The position numbers were made by a program, and so were the translations under genes. The notes below the pieces were generated by a model, which worked only from the letters and a program-made list of their open reading frames with translations, ran no database searches and was not told the origin of the DNA. Below, piece by piece: positions 37,347 to 46,781 of a stretch of DNA of 64,000 bases (the stretch's first letter is position 1; each line of letters opens with the position of its first letter). This stretch comes from Arthrobacter jiangjiafuii (GTDB lineage: Bacteria > Actinomycetota > Actinomycetes > Actinomycetales > Micrococcaceae), in assembly GCF_018622995.1 (NCBI RefSeq), contig NZ_CP076022.1:1984001-2048000 (forward strand), given 5' to 3'.

Positions 37347-38803
37347 TGACGAACAACACCCCGAAGGGGAACAACTGGCCGGACGGATTCATCTGGGGCT
37401 CGGCCACCGCGGCCGCCCAGGTCGAAGGCGCCGCCGCCGAGGATGGCAAGGAGGACTCAGTCTGGGACGCCTTCGCCCATACCCCCGGCAACGTCCTGAA
37501 CGGGGACACACCGGCCATTGCAGTGGACCACTACCACCGGATGCCGGCCGACGTCGCGCTCATGAAGGAGCTGGGCCTGGATTCCTACCGGTTTTCCACC
37601 AGCTGGGCGCGGGTCCGGCCCGGTGGCCGAACCACCAACGCCAAGGGCCTGGACTTCTACTCCCGGCTCGTGGACGAACTGCTTGAGGCCGGGATCCTGC
37701 CCTGGTTGACCTTGTACCACTGGGACCTGCCGCAGGCACTGGAAGAAGCCGGCGGGTGGGCCAACCGGGACACCGCCTACCGCTTCGTGGATTACGCCAA
37801 CGATGTCTACGCGGCTCTCGGCGACCGGGTGCAGCATTGGACCACCTTCAATGAGCCCTTCTGCTCCTCGCTGCTGGGCTACGGATCAGGCGTCCACGCC
37901 CCCGGCCGCCAAGAGCCCCGCGCAGCCATCGCCGCTGTGCATCACCAGCATCTGGCCCACGGCCTGGCCGTTAACGAACTGCGCAGCCGTGGCGCCCAGC
38001 ACGTGGGGATCACCCTGAACCTGAGCAACTCCATCCCCCGCGACCCGGCCGATCCGGTGGACCTTGAAGCGGCGAGACTCTTCGATTCCCTGCAGAACCG
38101 CATTTTCCTCGACCCCATCCTGCGTGGGGCCTATCCGGCGGATTCCCTGCGGGACCTGGAACCCTTCGGCCTGTCCGAGGTCATCCGGCCCGGCGACTTG
38201 GAGATCATTTCCGCGCCCATCGATTTCCTCGGCGTGAACCACTACCACGATGACCAGATCAGCGGGCATCCGGACACCTCCGGGGCGGACGGGCACTCCG
38301 GCGGTTCGGGGCGCAAAGCGCCGTCATGCTGGATCGGTGCGGAGCACATCAGCTTTCCGAGCCGGGGGCTGCCGCGCACAGCGATGGATTGGGAGGTCAA
38401 TCCCGACGGCCTGCGCAAACTGCTGGTCCGTCTGGGGAAGGAGTACCCGTCCCTGCCTCCGCTGTACATCACGGAGAATGGCGCAGCGTACGACGACGTC
38501 GTCGCCTCCGACGGCAGCGTCCCGGACATTGAGCGCAAGCAGTTCATCCTCGACCACATCGCCGCCGTTGGCCAGGCCATCGACGCCGGCGCAGATGTCC
38601 GCGGCTATTTTGTCTGGTCGCTGCTGGATAACTTTGAGTGGTCCTGGGGCTATGAGCGCAGGTTCGGCATTGTCCGCGTGGACTACGAGACACAGCTCCG
38701 CACCATCAAGGACAGCGGACTGGCCTACAGCCGGTTGATAGCGGACAGCCGCAGCCGCGACGCGGATTCGGACCGGGCCAACGCTGCCGCTCCGGTAGCT
38801 TGA
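37346..38803 (+). CDS. bglC: GH1 family beta-glucosidase
   Basis: Cytoplasmic retaining glycosidase of 485 residues. TFNEP (near residue 172) carries the acid/base Glu and ITENG (near residue 380) the nucleophile Glu; WGSATAAAQVEGA, YRFSTSWARVRP and GYFVWSLLDNFEWSWGY are standard GH1 segments. No signal peptide, consistent with hydrolysis of imported cellobiose or other beta-glucosides to glucose. It overlaps the preceding permease by 1 bp. The insertion with Gly/Ser-rich sequence near residue 310 (GADGHSGGSGRK) is a loop of uncertain role. Confidence 0.95.
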   Translation: MTNNTPKGNNWPDGFIWGSATAAAQVEGAAAEDGKEDSVWDAFAHTPGNVLNGDTPAIAVDHYHRMPADVALMKELGLDSYRFSTSWARVRPGGRTTNAKGLDFYSRLVDELLEAGILPWLTLYHWDLPQALEEAGGWANRDTAYRFVDYANDVYAALGDRVQHWTTFNEPFCSSLLGYGSGVHAPGRQEPRAAIAAVHHQHLAHGLAVNELRSRGAQHVGITLNLSNSIPRDPADPVDLEAARLFDSLQNRIFLDPILRGAYPADSLRDLEPFGLSEVIRPGDLEIISAPIDFLGVNHYHDDQISGHPDTSGADGHSGGSGRKAPSCWIGAEHISFPSRGLPRTAMDWEVNPDGLRKLLVRLGKEYPSLPPLYITENGAAYDDVVASDGSVPDIERKQFILDHIAAVGQAIDAGADVRGYFVWSLLDNFEWSWGYERRFGIVRVDYETQLRTIKDSGLAYSRLIADSRSRDADSDRANAAAPVA

Positions 38804-38861
38804 AAACCCATAAAATGGACCTCCAGCCGCAAATCCGGCCCAACCATGCAGGGAGCCAGAA

Positions 38862-39881
38862 GTGAGTGCTGAATCCGGTGCCGACAGGCCCACCCCCACC
38901 CTCGAAATGGTGGCGGCCCTGGCTGGCGTATCCCGGGCCACAGTGTCGCGCGTGGTCAACGGCGCACCATCCGTTGACCCGCATCTGGCCAGCTCGGTGG
39001 AGAAGGCGGTTCAAACCCTGAATTACGTCCCCAACCGGGCGGCGCGGACCCTGGCCAGCCGGAGAACCTATACGGTGACCCTGCTCGTTCCGGAGTCCAC
39101 GTCGAAGGTTTTTGCCGATCCGTTTTTCGCCACCGTGGTGGAAGGCGTGGCCCGGTATTTGAACACCACCGACTACATGCTGAACATGGTGACCTCTTCG
39201 GAGGCGAATCCGGAGAAGACCCGCCGGTACCTGCTGGGCGGCAACGTGGACGGCGTCCTCGTGGTCTCCCACCACAGCGGAGACCACTCCTGGACGCAGT
39301 TGAACGCTTCCCTGCCCACTGTCTTCGCGGGCAGGCCCCTGGTCAACGCCGCCAACAGCTATTTCGTGGAAGTGGACAACGAGGAGGGTGCATCGGCAGC
39401 AACGTCCCGCCTGATCGAGGGCGGACGCCGCCATATCGCCACCATCGCGGGCCCGCAGGACATGCCTCCGGGCGTGGACCGGCTCCAGGGCTGGCGCTCA
39501 GCCCTCCTTGATGCCGGGCTGAGTGACTCACTGGCCGAAACCGGTGACTTCACCGTGGTATCGGGGGCGGTCGCGATGCGCCGGCTGCTGGACCGCGGCC
39601 AGCCACTGGACGCGGTTTTCGCTGCCAATGACCAGATGGCGGCAGGCGCCTACTCCGTCATCAAGGAACGCGGGCTGCGCATCCCGGAAGACATCGCTGT
39701 CGTCGGCTTCGATGACGACCTGTACGCCACCAGCCTCAGTCCAGCGCTGACCACCATCCACCATCCCATCGCCGCCCTGGGCGAAAAGATGGCGGAGCTG
39801 TTGGTGGAACTGATCGAAGGCAGGGCCGCTGAACGGATCCATCGGCTGCCGACGTCGCTGGTGGTCAGGGATTCCGCCTAG
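38862..39881 (+). CDS. cebR: LacI-family transcriptional regulator, CebR-like
   Basis: A 339-residue repressor. The N-terminal helix-turn-helix is TLEMVAALAGVSRATVSRVVNG with hinge region NYVPNRAARTLASRR, then a periplasmic-binding-protein-like effector domain (about 65-335) ending in FDDDLYATSLSPALTTIHHP. The GTG at 38862 follows AGGGAG. It comes 58 bp after the beta-glucosidase on the same strand and very likely controls the two palindromes at 33821 and 33876; the inducer would be a beta-glucoside such as cellobiose. No operator copy was seen in its own 58-bp upstream gap. Confidence 0.92.
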   Translation: MSAESGADRPTPTLEMVAALAGVSRATVSRVVNGAPSVDPHLASSVEKAVQTLNYVPNRAARTLASRRTYTVTLLVPESTSKVFADPFFATVVEGVARYLNTTDYMLNMVTSSEANPEKTRRYLLGGNVDGVLVVSHHSGDHSWTQLNASLPTVFAGRPLVNAANSYFVEVDNEEGASAATSRLIEGGRRHIATIAGPQDMPPGVDRLQGWRSALLDAGLSDSLAETGDFTVVSGAVAMRRLLDRGQPLDAVFAANDQMAAGAYSVIKERGLRIPEDIAVVGFDDDLYATSLSPALTTIHHPIAALGEKMAELLVELIEGRAAERIHRLPTSLVVRDSA

Positions 39882-39919
39882 CGGGACTTCAGCGGACACG
39901 GGTTTTCACAGGACACAGC

Positions 39920-39955
39920 AAAGCGGGCCCCCACCGAAGTGGGGGCCCGCTTTTT
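39920..39955 (+). terminator. strong intrinsic terminator between cebR and rpsA
   Basis: A 15-bp perfect stem (39920-39934 with 39939-39953), loop CGAA, and a run of five T on the plus strand. The minus strand has only three T after the stem, so it may also stop rpsA transcripts less efficiently. Confidence 0.92.
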
Positions 39956-39989
39956 GGCTATTTCAACCGGTTAGTTCAACCAGGGGAAA

Positions 39990-41462
39990 TTAGTTGCCCG
40001 TGAGCTTCTCGCGCAGAGCGGCGAGAGCTTCGTCGGAAGCCAGCGTGCCGGCACCCGTCTCAGCAACGGCCGGCTCGGAGGAGTAGCTCGTGGTGCCGGA
40101 TTCGGACGTATCCGAAGCAGCTGCGATGTCCTCGGAAGCGTGCTGTGCAACCTGCTTCTTGTGGGATTCCCAACGAGCCTGGGCGTCAGCGTACTGCTGC
40201 TCCCAAGCTGCACGCTGGGTCTCGTAACCTTCGAGCCATTCGTTGGACTCGGGGTCGAAGCCCTCCGGGTACTTGTAGTTGCCGGCTTCGTCGTACTCTG
40301 CGGCCATGCCGTACAGAGCCGGGTCGAACTCGGTGCCTTCGGGGTCTACACCCTCGTTGGCCTGCTTCAGCGACAGGGAGATCCGGCGACGCTCGAGGTC
40401 GATGTCGATGACCTTGACGAACAGTTCGTCTCCAACGGAAACAACCTGCTCGGCCAGCTCTACGTGGCGGACTGCCAGCTCGGAGATGTGGACCAGGCCT
40501 TCGATGCCGTCTTCGACGCGAACGAACGCACCGAACGGAACCAGCTTGGTGACCTTACCCGGCACAACCTGGCCCAGGGCGTGGGTGCGGGCGAAGGTCT
40601 GCCACGGATCTTCCTGCGTAGCCTTCAGCGACAGGGAGACACGCTCGCGGTCGAGGTCAACTTCCAGAACCTCAACGGTGACTTCCTGGCCAACTTCAAC
40701 GACCTCGGAGGGGTGGTCGATGTGCTTCCAGGACAGCTCGGAAACGTGGACGAGACCGTCTACGCCGCCAAGGTCCACGAATGCACCGAAGTTGACGATG
40801 GAGGAAACAACGCCCGGACGAACCTGGCCCTTTTCCAGCTTGTTGAGGAACGTGGAGCGAACCTCGGACTGCGTCTGCTCGAGCCATGCACGGCGGGACA
40901 GAACAACGTTGTTGCGGTTCTTGTCCAGTTCGATGATCTTGGCTTCGATCTGCTGGCCGATGTACGGAGCCAGATCGCGGACACGACGCATCTCGACGAG
41001 GGATGCAGGCAGGAAGCCTCGCAGGCCAATGTCCAGGATGAGGCCACCCTTGACAACCTCGATAACGGTACCGGTGACGACACCGTCTTCTTCCTTGACC
41101 TTTTCGATGTCGCCCCAGGCGCGCTCGTACTGTGCGCGCTTCTTGGAGAGAATCAGGCGGCCTTCTTTGTCTTCCTTGGTGAGGACCAAAGCTTCGACCA
41201 GATCGCCGACGGAAACTACGTCTCCGGGATCTACGTCGTGCTTGATGGAAAGCTCACGGGAAGGGATGACACCCTCGGTCTTGTAACCGATGTCGAGCAG
41301 GACCTCGTCGCGGTCAACCTTGACGACGGTACCTTCGACGAGATCGCCGTCGTTGAAGTACTTGATCGTTGCGTCAATGGCGGCGAGGAAGTCCTCGGCA
41401 GTTCCGATGTCGTTAATAGCGACCTGCGGGGTACCGGACTTCTCGGTGGTGGTGATGGTCAT
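39990..41462 (-). CDS. rpsA: 30S ribosomal protein S1
   Basis: A 490-residue mRNA-binding ribosomal protein with four S1 OB-fold domains, the actinobacterial form. The domains begin near EGTVVKVDRDEVLLDIG, GTVIEVVKGGLILDIG, GVVSSIVNFGAFVDLG and GKVTKLVPFGAFVRVE. The last 110 residues form an acidic, Ala/Ser-rich tail. ATG at 41462 gives MTITTTEKSG, the usual actinobacterial S1 N-terminus, with GGAG about 10 bases upstream. A promoter lies at 41612-41641, so the leader is about 140 nt. Confidence 0.97.
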   Translation of the reverse strand: MTITTTEKSGTPQVAINDIGTAEDFLAAIDATIKYFNDGDLVEGTVVKVDRDEVLLDIGYKTEGVIPSRELSIKHDVDPGDVVSVGDLVEALVLTKEDKEGRLILSKKRAQYERAWGDIEKVKEEDGVVTGTVIEVVKGGLILDIGLRGFLPASLVEMRRVRDLAPYIGQQIEAKIIELDKNRNNVVLSRRAWLEQTQSEVRSTFLNKLEKGQVRPGVVSSIVNFGAFVDLGGVDGLVHVSELSWKHIDHPSEVVEVGQEVTVEVLEVDLDRERVSLSLKATQEDPWQTFARTHALGQVVPGKVTKLVPFGAFVRVEDGIEGLVHISELAVRHVELAEQVVSVGDELFVKVIDIDLERRRISLSLKQANEGVDPEGTEFDPALYGMAAEYDEAGNYKYPEGFDPESNEWLEGYETQRAAWEQQYADAQARWESHKKQVAQHASEDIAAASDTSESGTTSYSSEPAVAETGAGTLASDEALAALREKLTGN

Positions 41463-41611
41463 GTAGTTGGGACTCCGATGTGGAAGTTGTTTTGTATTCC
41501 GGATGGGCTCCCACCGAACTAGGACAGCCATGGAGGCCTGCCGCAAGACAGTGCGTGTTTGTCCGGAGATGGACAGAATTGGTAATCTACTGCGCAATTA
41601 CGCGCCAGATC

Positions 41612-41641
41612 AGTCTAGCCGCAGCGTGCAACTCAGGTCAA
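41612..41641 (-). promoter_or_regulatory. promoter of rpsA
   Basis: On the minus strand TTGACC (41641-41636), 18-bp spacer, TAGACT (41617-41612). It is the best sigma-70-like match in the 258-bp gap between polA and rpsA; the remaining gap holds nothing I can name. Confidence 0.75.
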
Positions 41642-41720
41642 AGCACCGGGGACACTTTCCTGCGGGTAATCTGATGCTCCCTCAGAAACGCTCGCTGCAG
41701 CAGGGTGCACCGGCGCCTGC

Positions 41721-44513
41721 CTAGTGCCCGGCTTCGTGCCAGCTGACACCAATACCGACCGAAACATCCAGTGGGACGGACAGGTCCGCTGCGGAGGCCA
41801 TCTGCTCCCGCACCAGCTTCTCCACCGCGTCCCGTTCCCCCGAGGCGACTTCGAGCACCAGTTCGTCATGGACCTGCAGCAGCATGCGGGATTTCAGGCC
41901 CTGCGCCTTCAGTTCGGCGTCCACGCCCAGCATGGCCTTCTTGATGATGTCCGCTGCGGAACCCTGGATGGGGGCGTTCAGGGCGGCGCGTTCGGCCATT
42001 TCGCGCAGCTGCCGGTTGTCGCTGGAGAGGTCCGGAAGGTAGCGGCGGCGGCCTTCGATGGTGGAGGTGAAGCCGTCCTTGCGGGCCTGCTCGACGACGC
42101 CGCGCAGGTAGTCGCGGACGGCACCGAACCGGTCGAAGTAGTCGCGCATCAGGGTGCGGGCCTCGTCCACGGGAATGGTCAGCTGCTTTGACAGCCCGAA
42201 GGAGCTCAGCCCGTAGACCAGCCCATAGGACATTGCCTTGACCTTGGAGCGCATGGCGCTGGTGACTTCCTCCGGCGCGACACCGAAAATGTGGGAGCCG
42301 ACGAACCGGTGCAGGTCCTCGCCGTCGCGGAAAGCCTGGATCAGGCCCTCGTCACCGGAAAGGTGCGCCATGATCCGCATTTCCACCTGCGAGTAGTCGG
42401 CGGTCAGCAGCGTTTCGTACCCCTCGCCCACGGTGAAGACCTCGCGGATGCGCCGGCCTTCCTCGGACCGGATGGGGATGTTCTGCAGGTTGGGGTTGGT
42501 TGAGGACAGGCGTCCGGTGGCCGCCGCGGTCTGCACGTACGTGGTGTGCACGCGTCCGTCGTCGGACACTGCCTTCCGCAGACCCTCTACGGTCTGGCGC
42601 AGCTTGGTGGCATCACGGTAAGCCATCAGGTTGGCCAGGAAGGGGTGCCCGCCGGTTTTGATGATCAGGTCCGCAAGGGCATCGGCGTCGGTGGAGTAGC
42701 CGGTCTTGATCTTCTTGGTTTTGGGCAGGCCAAGTTCGTCAAAGAGCACCACCTGCAGCTGCTTCGGAGAGCCAAGGTTGATTTCCTTGCCGATGATGCT
42801 GAAAGCTTCGCTGCTGGCCTGGGCGATGGTTGCACTGAAATCGTCCAGCAGGCGTTCCAGCTTTTCAGTGGAGACGGCGATGCCGGCCAGCTCCATTTCG
42901 GCCAGGACCTCGGAGAGCGGCAGTTCCAACCCACCGAGGAGCTGGTTGGCACCGCGGTCCACCAGCTGGCCGGCGAAGTGGTCGCTCAGAGCCAGCGCCG
43001 CAAAGGCCTCCATCACGGCCGGGGAAGCAACATCTTCCTCTTCGAGCGCGAGCTGGAGCTGGTTGGAGCCCGGAGCGGACGTGGCCAGGGACATCCGCAG
43101 GTGGTGCAGGCTCAGGTCCGCGAGGTCATAGCTGCGCCGGTCCGGCTGGATCAGGTAGCCGGAAATGGCGGTGTCATCCACTTCGCCGGCCAGGTGGAGT
43201 CCGCGGGCGGCCAGCGCCTTGTAGGCATCCTTGAAGTCATGCACAACCTTCGGCGCGTCCAGGTCCGCGAGCCAGCCGGCGAGCACCTGCTCGGTATCGG
43301 CGTCGATCTCGGTCAGCGGCACATAAGCGGCCACGGTGTGCGTCACCAGGGCGAGGCCGACGACGTCGCGTCCTCCCGCGGCGCCCTCGGTCACCAGCTG
43401 GACGGCGGTCTTGGCCTGGTTGGTGGAAGCGATCCAGTCCTTCAGGGCGGCCGCGTCTGTGATGACGACATGCGCGGGAGGGGTGAGTTCGGCTCCCGCA
43501 GAAGCCGTTTCCTCCTCACCGTAAATGTCGAAGAGCCGCTTGCGCAGGGCGTTGAACTGCAGCGCGTCGAAAAGTTCCTCGACCGCTTCGCGGTCCGGAC
43601 GCTGCGCCACCATGGCATCGAGATCCACCGGCAGGTCCAGGTCGCGGAGCAGCCGGTTCAGGCGGCGGTTGCGCTTGACGTCTTCAATGTTGGCGCGGAG
43701 CGAGTCTCCGACCTTGCCCTTGATGGCGTCGAGATTCTCCAGGATGCCCTCGAGCCCGCCGTACTGCTTGATCCACTTGGCTGCGGTCTTGGGTCCGACG
43801 CCCGGAACGCCCGGAAGATTGTCTGCCGACTCCCCCACCAAGGCGGCCAGGTCGGAGTACTTGTCCGGCGGCACCAGGTACTTGGCCTCCACCGCGGCGG
43901 CATCCATCCGTGGCAGGTCGGAGACACCCTTTTTCGGGTAGAACACGGTGACGCGGTCATCGACGAGCTGGAATGCGTCCCGGTCGCCGGAGACCACCAT
44001 GACGTCCCAGCTCCGGGCCGAGGCCTTCTCGGCCAGGGTCGCCAGGATGTCGTCTGCCTCGTATCCGTCCATCGAGAGGGTAGGGATACGCATGGCTTCC
44101 ATCACCTTGATGATGAGGTCCACCTGGCCGTGGAACTCCTCGGGCGTCTTGTTCCGGCCGCCCTTGTACTCGGTGTACTCCTCGGAGCGGAAGGTGGGGG
44201 TGTCGAGGTCGAAGGCCACCGCCAGGTGGGTGGGCTTCTCCTCCTTGATGAGGTTGATCAGCATGGAGGTGAAGCCGTAGACGGCGTTGGTGTGCTGACC
44301 GGTGTCGGTGGAGAAATTCTCGGCGGGAAGTGCATAGAAGGCACGGAACGCCATGGAGTGTCCATCAATCACCAGCAACCGGCTGTGCCCTCCCGCTGAA
44401 GCGTTTCCGAGCGCTTCGGGTGCGGGTGCAGAACCGGGTTCCGCTACCCCGTCGAGAACGGTTTCGGCAGGGATTTCTGCTTGTACATCGGCCAGTTTGG
44501 TAGATTCACTCAC
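41721..44513 (-). CDS. polA: DNA polymerase I
   Basis: Repair and Okazaki-fragment polymerase of about 930 residues. The N-terminal 5'-3' exonuclease domain has RLLVIDGHSMAFRAFYAL and YEADDILATLAEKA; the middle domain corresponds to the 3'-5' exonuclease fold, but its catalytic acids are not obvious, as in other actinobacteria; the polymerase domain has motif A DYSQVEMRIMAHLS, motif B RSKVKAMSYGLVYGLSSFG and motif C QVHDELVLE. GTG at 44513 (VSESTKLADV) is chosen because TAGGCT lies exactly 7 nt upstream. The start is only 19 bp from the divergent thioesterase ATG. Confidence 0.96.
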   Translation of the reverse strand: MSESTKLADVQAEIPAETVLDGVAEPGSAPAPEALGNASAGGHSRLLVIDGHSMAFRAFYALPAENFSTDTGQHTNAVYGFTSMLINLIKEEKPTHLAVAFDLDTPTFRSEEYTEYKGGRNKTPEEFHGQVDLIIKVMEAMRIPTLSMDGYEADDILATLAEKASARSWDVMVVSGDRDAFQLVDDRVTVFYPKKGVSDLPRMDAAAVEAKYLVPPDKYSDLAALVGESADNLPGVPGVGPKTAAKWIKQYGGLEGILENLDAIKGKVGDSLRANIEDVKRNRRLNRLLRDLDLPVDLDAMVAQRPDREAVEELFDALQFNALRKRLFDIYGEEETASAGAELTPPAHVVITDAAALKDWIASTNQAKTAVQLVTEGAAGGRDVVGLALVTHTVAAYVPLTEIDADTEQVLAGWLADLDAPKVVHDFKDAYKALAARGLHLAGEVDDTAISGYLIQPDRRSYDLADLSLHHLRMSLATSAPGSNQLQLALEEEDVASPAVMEAFAALALSDHFAGQLVDRGANQLLGGLELPLSEVLAEMELAGIAVSTEKLERLLDDFSATIAQASSEAFSIIGKEINLGSPKQLQVVLFDELGLPKTKKIKTGYSTDADALADLIIKTGGHPFLANLMAYRDATKLRQTVEGLRKAVSDDGRVHTTYVQTAAATGRLSSTNPNLQNIPIRSEEGRRIREVFTVGEGYETLLTADYSQVEMRIMAHLSGDEGLIQAFRDGEDLHRFVGSHIFGVAPEEVTSAMRSKVKAMSYGLVYGLSSFGLSKQLTIPVDEARTLMRDYFDRFGAVRDYLRGVVEQARKDGFTSTIEGRRRYLPDLSSDNRQLREMAERAALNAPIQGSAADIIKKAMLGVDAELKAQGLKSRMLLQVHDELVLEVASGERDAVEKLVREQMASAADLSVPLDVSVGIGVSWHEAGH

Positions 44514-44526
44514 AGATGTAAGCCTA
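44514..44526 (-). promoter_or_regulatory. leaderless-type -10 element of polA
   Basis: TAGGCT on the minus strand (44526-44521), 7-nt spacer, GTG at 44513. The same bases read AAGCCT on the plus strand, 7 nt before the thioesterase ATG. Confidence 0.55.
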
Positions 44527-44532
44527 GTGGGC

Positions 44533-45021
44533 ATGAGCGACAATTTCACGCCGGGCGCCGGCGCCCCCTCCGAGGCTCCCCGGGACTACACGGAGGAGCT
44601 GGTGGCGGCTGGGATCCCGTCCGAGATGCACGGTTGGTTGAGCGCTCACGGCCCTGGATCCCTGGTGGTGAAGCTGGGTATCAGGTTCACCGAGATGTCG
44701 GCGGAACGACTGGTGGCCACGATGCCGGTGGAGGGCAACCAGCAGGTGGCCGGCATCCTTCACGGCGGTGCCCATCTGGTACTGGCCGAGACTTTGGGCT
44801 CGTTCGGTGCCGCGATTCATGGTGGTCCCGGGCGGCAGGCCTTGGGGATTGAACTCAACGCAACCCACCACCGCGCGGTTGCGTCCGGACTCGTGACCGG
44901 TACTGCGACTGCAATCCATCTCGGCGGAACCCTGGTGACCCACGAGATTGTCATGACCGACGAGCAGGGACGCCGGCTCAGCACCGCCCGGATGACGAAC
45001 ATGCTCCGGGACGCCCGCTAG
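44533..45021 (+). CDS. PaaI-type hotdog-fold thioesterase
   Basis: A 162-residue acyl-CoA thioesterase with the hotdog signature GILHGGAHLVLAETLGSFGA near residues 77-96; the HGG segment and the catalytic Glu on the long helix are present. Typical members hydrolyse aromatic or short-chain acyl-CoA in the cytoplasm. ATG at 44533 (MSDNFTPG) is preferred; the frame is open further upstream but there it is antisense to polA. No ribosome site is visible; TAAGCCT lies 7 nt before the ATG and may be a degenerate -10 of a leaderless message. Confidence 0.88.
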   Translation: MSDNFTPGAGAPSEAPRDYTEELVAAGIPSEMHGWLSAHGPGSLVVKLGIRFTEMSAERLVATMPVEGNQQVAGILHGGAHLVLAETLGSFGAAIHGGPGRQALGIELNATHHRAVASGLVTGTATAIHLGGTLVTHEIVMTDEQGRRLSTARMTNMLRDAR

Positions 45022-45044
45022 GTTCTTGCTCGCCGGGTTCTTGA

Positions 45045-46649
45045 TCATGCCGCCCGCAAATCGATGAACTGCAACGGAAACAGCCCGTCCGGATGCGGAA
45101 CAACGGTGAACGGTCTAATGATTGCCTCCGCTGCGGAGACTGACTCATTAAAGAGGTGCTCATTGGAGTCGGATTCGGACTGAGCAGACTCCGTGGCTCC
45201 TGGCAGCGGTGGTGACGTGGATCCGTAGCGGTGTCCGGTGGGTGTGATGGTCTCGACCGTGTGCCTGGTTGCGGCTGCTGCGCCCGTGTTGCCAGGAGCG
45301 GGTTGTGTCACCACGGCCGCGCTCCAGCCCGGTGCTTCCTTGGCCTGGTTGCAGGCCTCGCATAAGCCCTGGATATTTTCTGCGCTGGTTGTGCCGCCGT
45401 CGCGGAATGGTTTGATGTGGTCGAAGTGCCGGATCGGCGCCCCGCACCACGGCATCCGGCAAACCTGGTCCCGGACCGCAATGAACCGTGCCAAACCCTC
45501 CGGCACCAGCCGCGCCAGGGAGTCCATCCCGACCAGCTGGCCGGTGGAGGGCTCCGTGTACAGCCGCCGCAGCCAAGTCCGGGTGGCCTTATCAGTGCGG
45601 CTGCCTGTCTTCCGCACCAAATCCCGGGCGAACTGCGCCGGAACCATCCCGTATCCGGGCAGCACCGCCGGCTCCGCGGACCCGGCCAACAAGGCCCGGT
45701 CCGTCATCACCAGCTGCACCTGAACCCGCACATCCTCGGCCTTCGCCCGGCCGGTGACCCGCTCCACCAGGGTGTCGGCCATGATCTGGCCCTTCGTGCG
45801 GGAATCCCCGGCCGCCCGCAGCCGGTCCGCTTCCCGCGTGAGCGCCGCAAACACCCCCACGCCCTGGGCGACCGGCAACAGCCCGGTCAGATACGTCATG
45901 GTGTCCGGTGCCGGACGGCAGGACACATACCGTTCCGAGGCCGCCTTGGACGCCCGGTTCACCACGCTGTGCGGATCCAGGGCGTAGGAGAGGGTCTTGG
46001 TCCGGGCAATCAACTGGTTATCCCCCAGGGATTCCAGCTCGGCCAGGTTCCCGGCGACCTGCTCATCGATGCGCTGCCGGTCTTCCAGGGACAGGCAGGC
46101 GGTTTCCTTCACCAGGATGGTGGCCCGCCACTCGTTGATCACTCCCCGGGTCAGGGCGTGCAGCGTATGCGGCATTTCCCGGGTCAGGATCCGGGAAATG
46201 CCAAGCATCCGGGTGCCGCGGTTCGGAGACTCCCGCCGCGCCAGCCCGATCTGAGCCCCGACCCCTTTACCGAGTTGATCGGCCTTCAACCCGGCTGTGG
46301 CCTGGGCCTGCCGGGTCAGGGCGTCAAAGACCGCGGTGACCCGGACCTGCGCCGCTGAGGCAGCTGCCTTCAACTCCTCCAAGGCCCGGATCTGATCGAT
46401 GAGTTGAGCCGGGTTGGCGTCCGCCCGCCTCACTCCGGCTGGGTCTCCAGCCGCAGGGTTGAAGGCAGCTGTCTGCAGCGGGGGTTCCATGCTTACAACG
46501 TGCTGATCCTGAAGTAGCTGGTCCAGGATTTCGTGGCCGCTAAAACGGCCCAACTGCTCCATCCAGGAGGAAACTTCCGGAAACCCTTGTTCAGGCTCCA
46601 CACTCTCTTGTGGAGGTTCCGCACTTTGGGCCCGCCTCGATTCGAACAT
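45045..46649 (-). CDS. DUF222 domain HNH endonuclease
   Basis: A 534-residue protein of the DUF222-HNH family that is multi-copy in Arthrobacter and mycobacterial genomes. The long helical DUF222 region covers about 60-360; the HNH nuclease near residue 400 has CRMPWCGAP (zinc cysteines), RHFDHIKPF with the catalytic His, SAENIQGLCEACNQAKE with the Asn and second cysteine pair. All key residues look intact. The tail after 440 is low-complexity. Function is unproven; links to mobile DNA or repair have been suggested. ATG at 46649 has TAGACT 7 nt upstream. It is convergent with the thioesterase gene. Confidence 0.9.
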   Translation of the reverse strand: MFESRRAQSAEPPQESVEPEQGFPEVSSWMEQLGRFSGHEILDQLLQDQHVVSMEPPLQTAAFNPAAGDPAGVRRADANPAQLIDQIRALEELKAAASAAQVRVTAVFDALTRQAQATAGLKADQLGKGVGAQIGLARRESPNRGTRMLGISRILTREMPHTLHALTRGVINEWRATILVKETACLSLEDRQRIDEQVAGNLAELESLGDNQLIARTKTLSYALDPHSVVNRASKAASERYVSCRPAPDTMTYLTGLLPVAQGVGVFAALTREADRLRAAGDSRTKGQIMADTLVERVTGRAKAEDVRVQVQLVMTDRALLAGSAEPAVLPGYGMVPAQFARDLVRKTGSRTDKATRTWLRRLYTEPSTGQLVGMDSLARLVPEGLARFIAVRDQVCRMPWCGAPIRHFDHIKPFRDGGTTSAENIQGLCEACNQAKEAPGWSAAVVTQPAPGNTGAAAATRHTVETITPTGHRYGSTSPPLPGATESAQSESDSNEHLFNESVSAAEAIIRPFTVVPHPDGLFPLQFIDLRAA

Positions 46650-46662
46650 GTTTACTAGTCTA
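46650..46662 (-). promoter_or_regulatory. leaderless-type -10 element of the DUF222/HNH gene
   Basis: TAGACT on the minus strand (46662-46657), 7-nt spacer, ATG at 46649. Confidence 0.5.
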
Positions 46663-46781
46663 TTTTCCTAGAAGTCACCACTCAATAGTCCTGACGCGGT
46701 TGCCCTACCGGACTTATACTCACTTTTGCAGCGTCAATTACTAGCGGCCGCTGACACCAGCACTAATGCACGAAGGATCCG

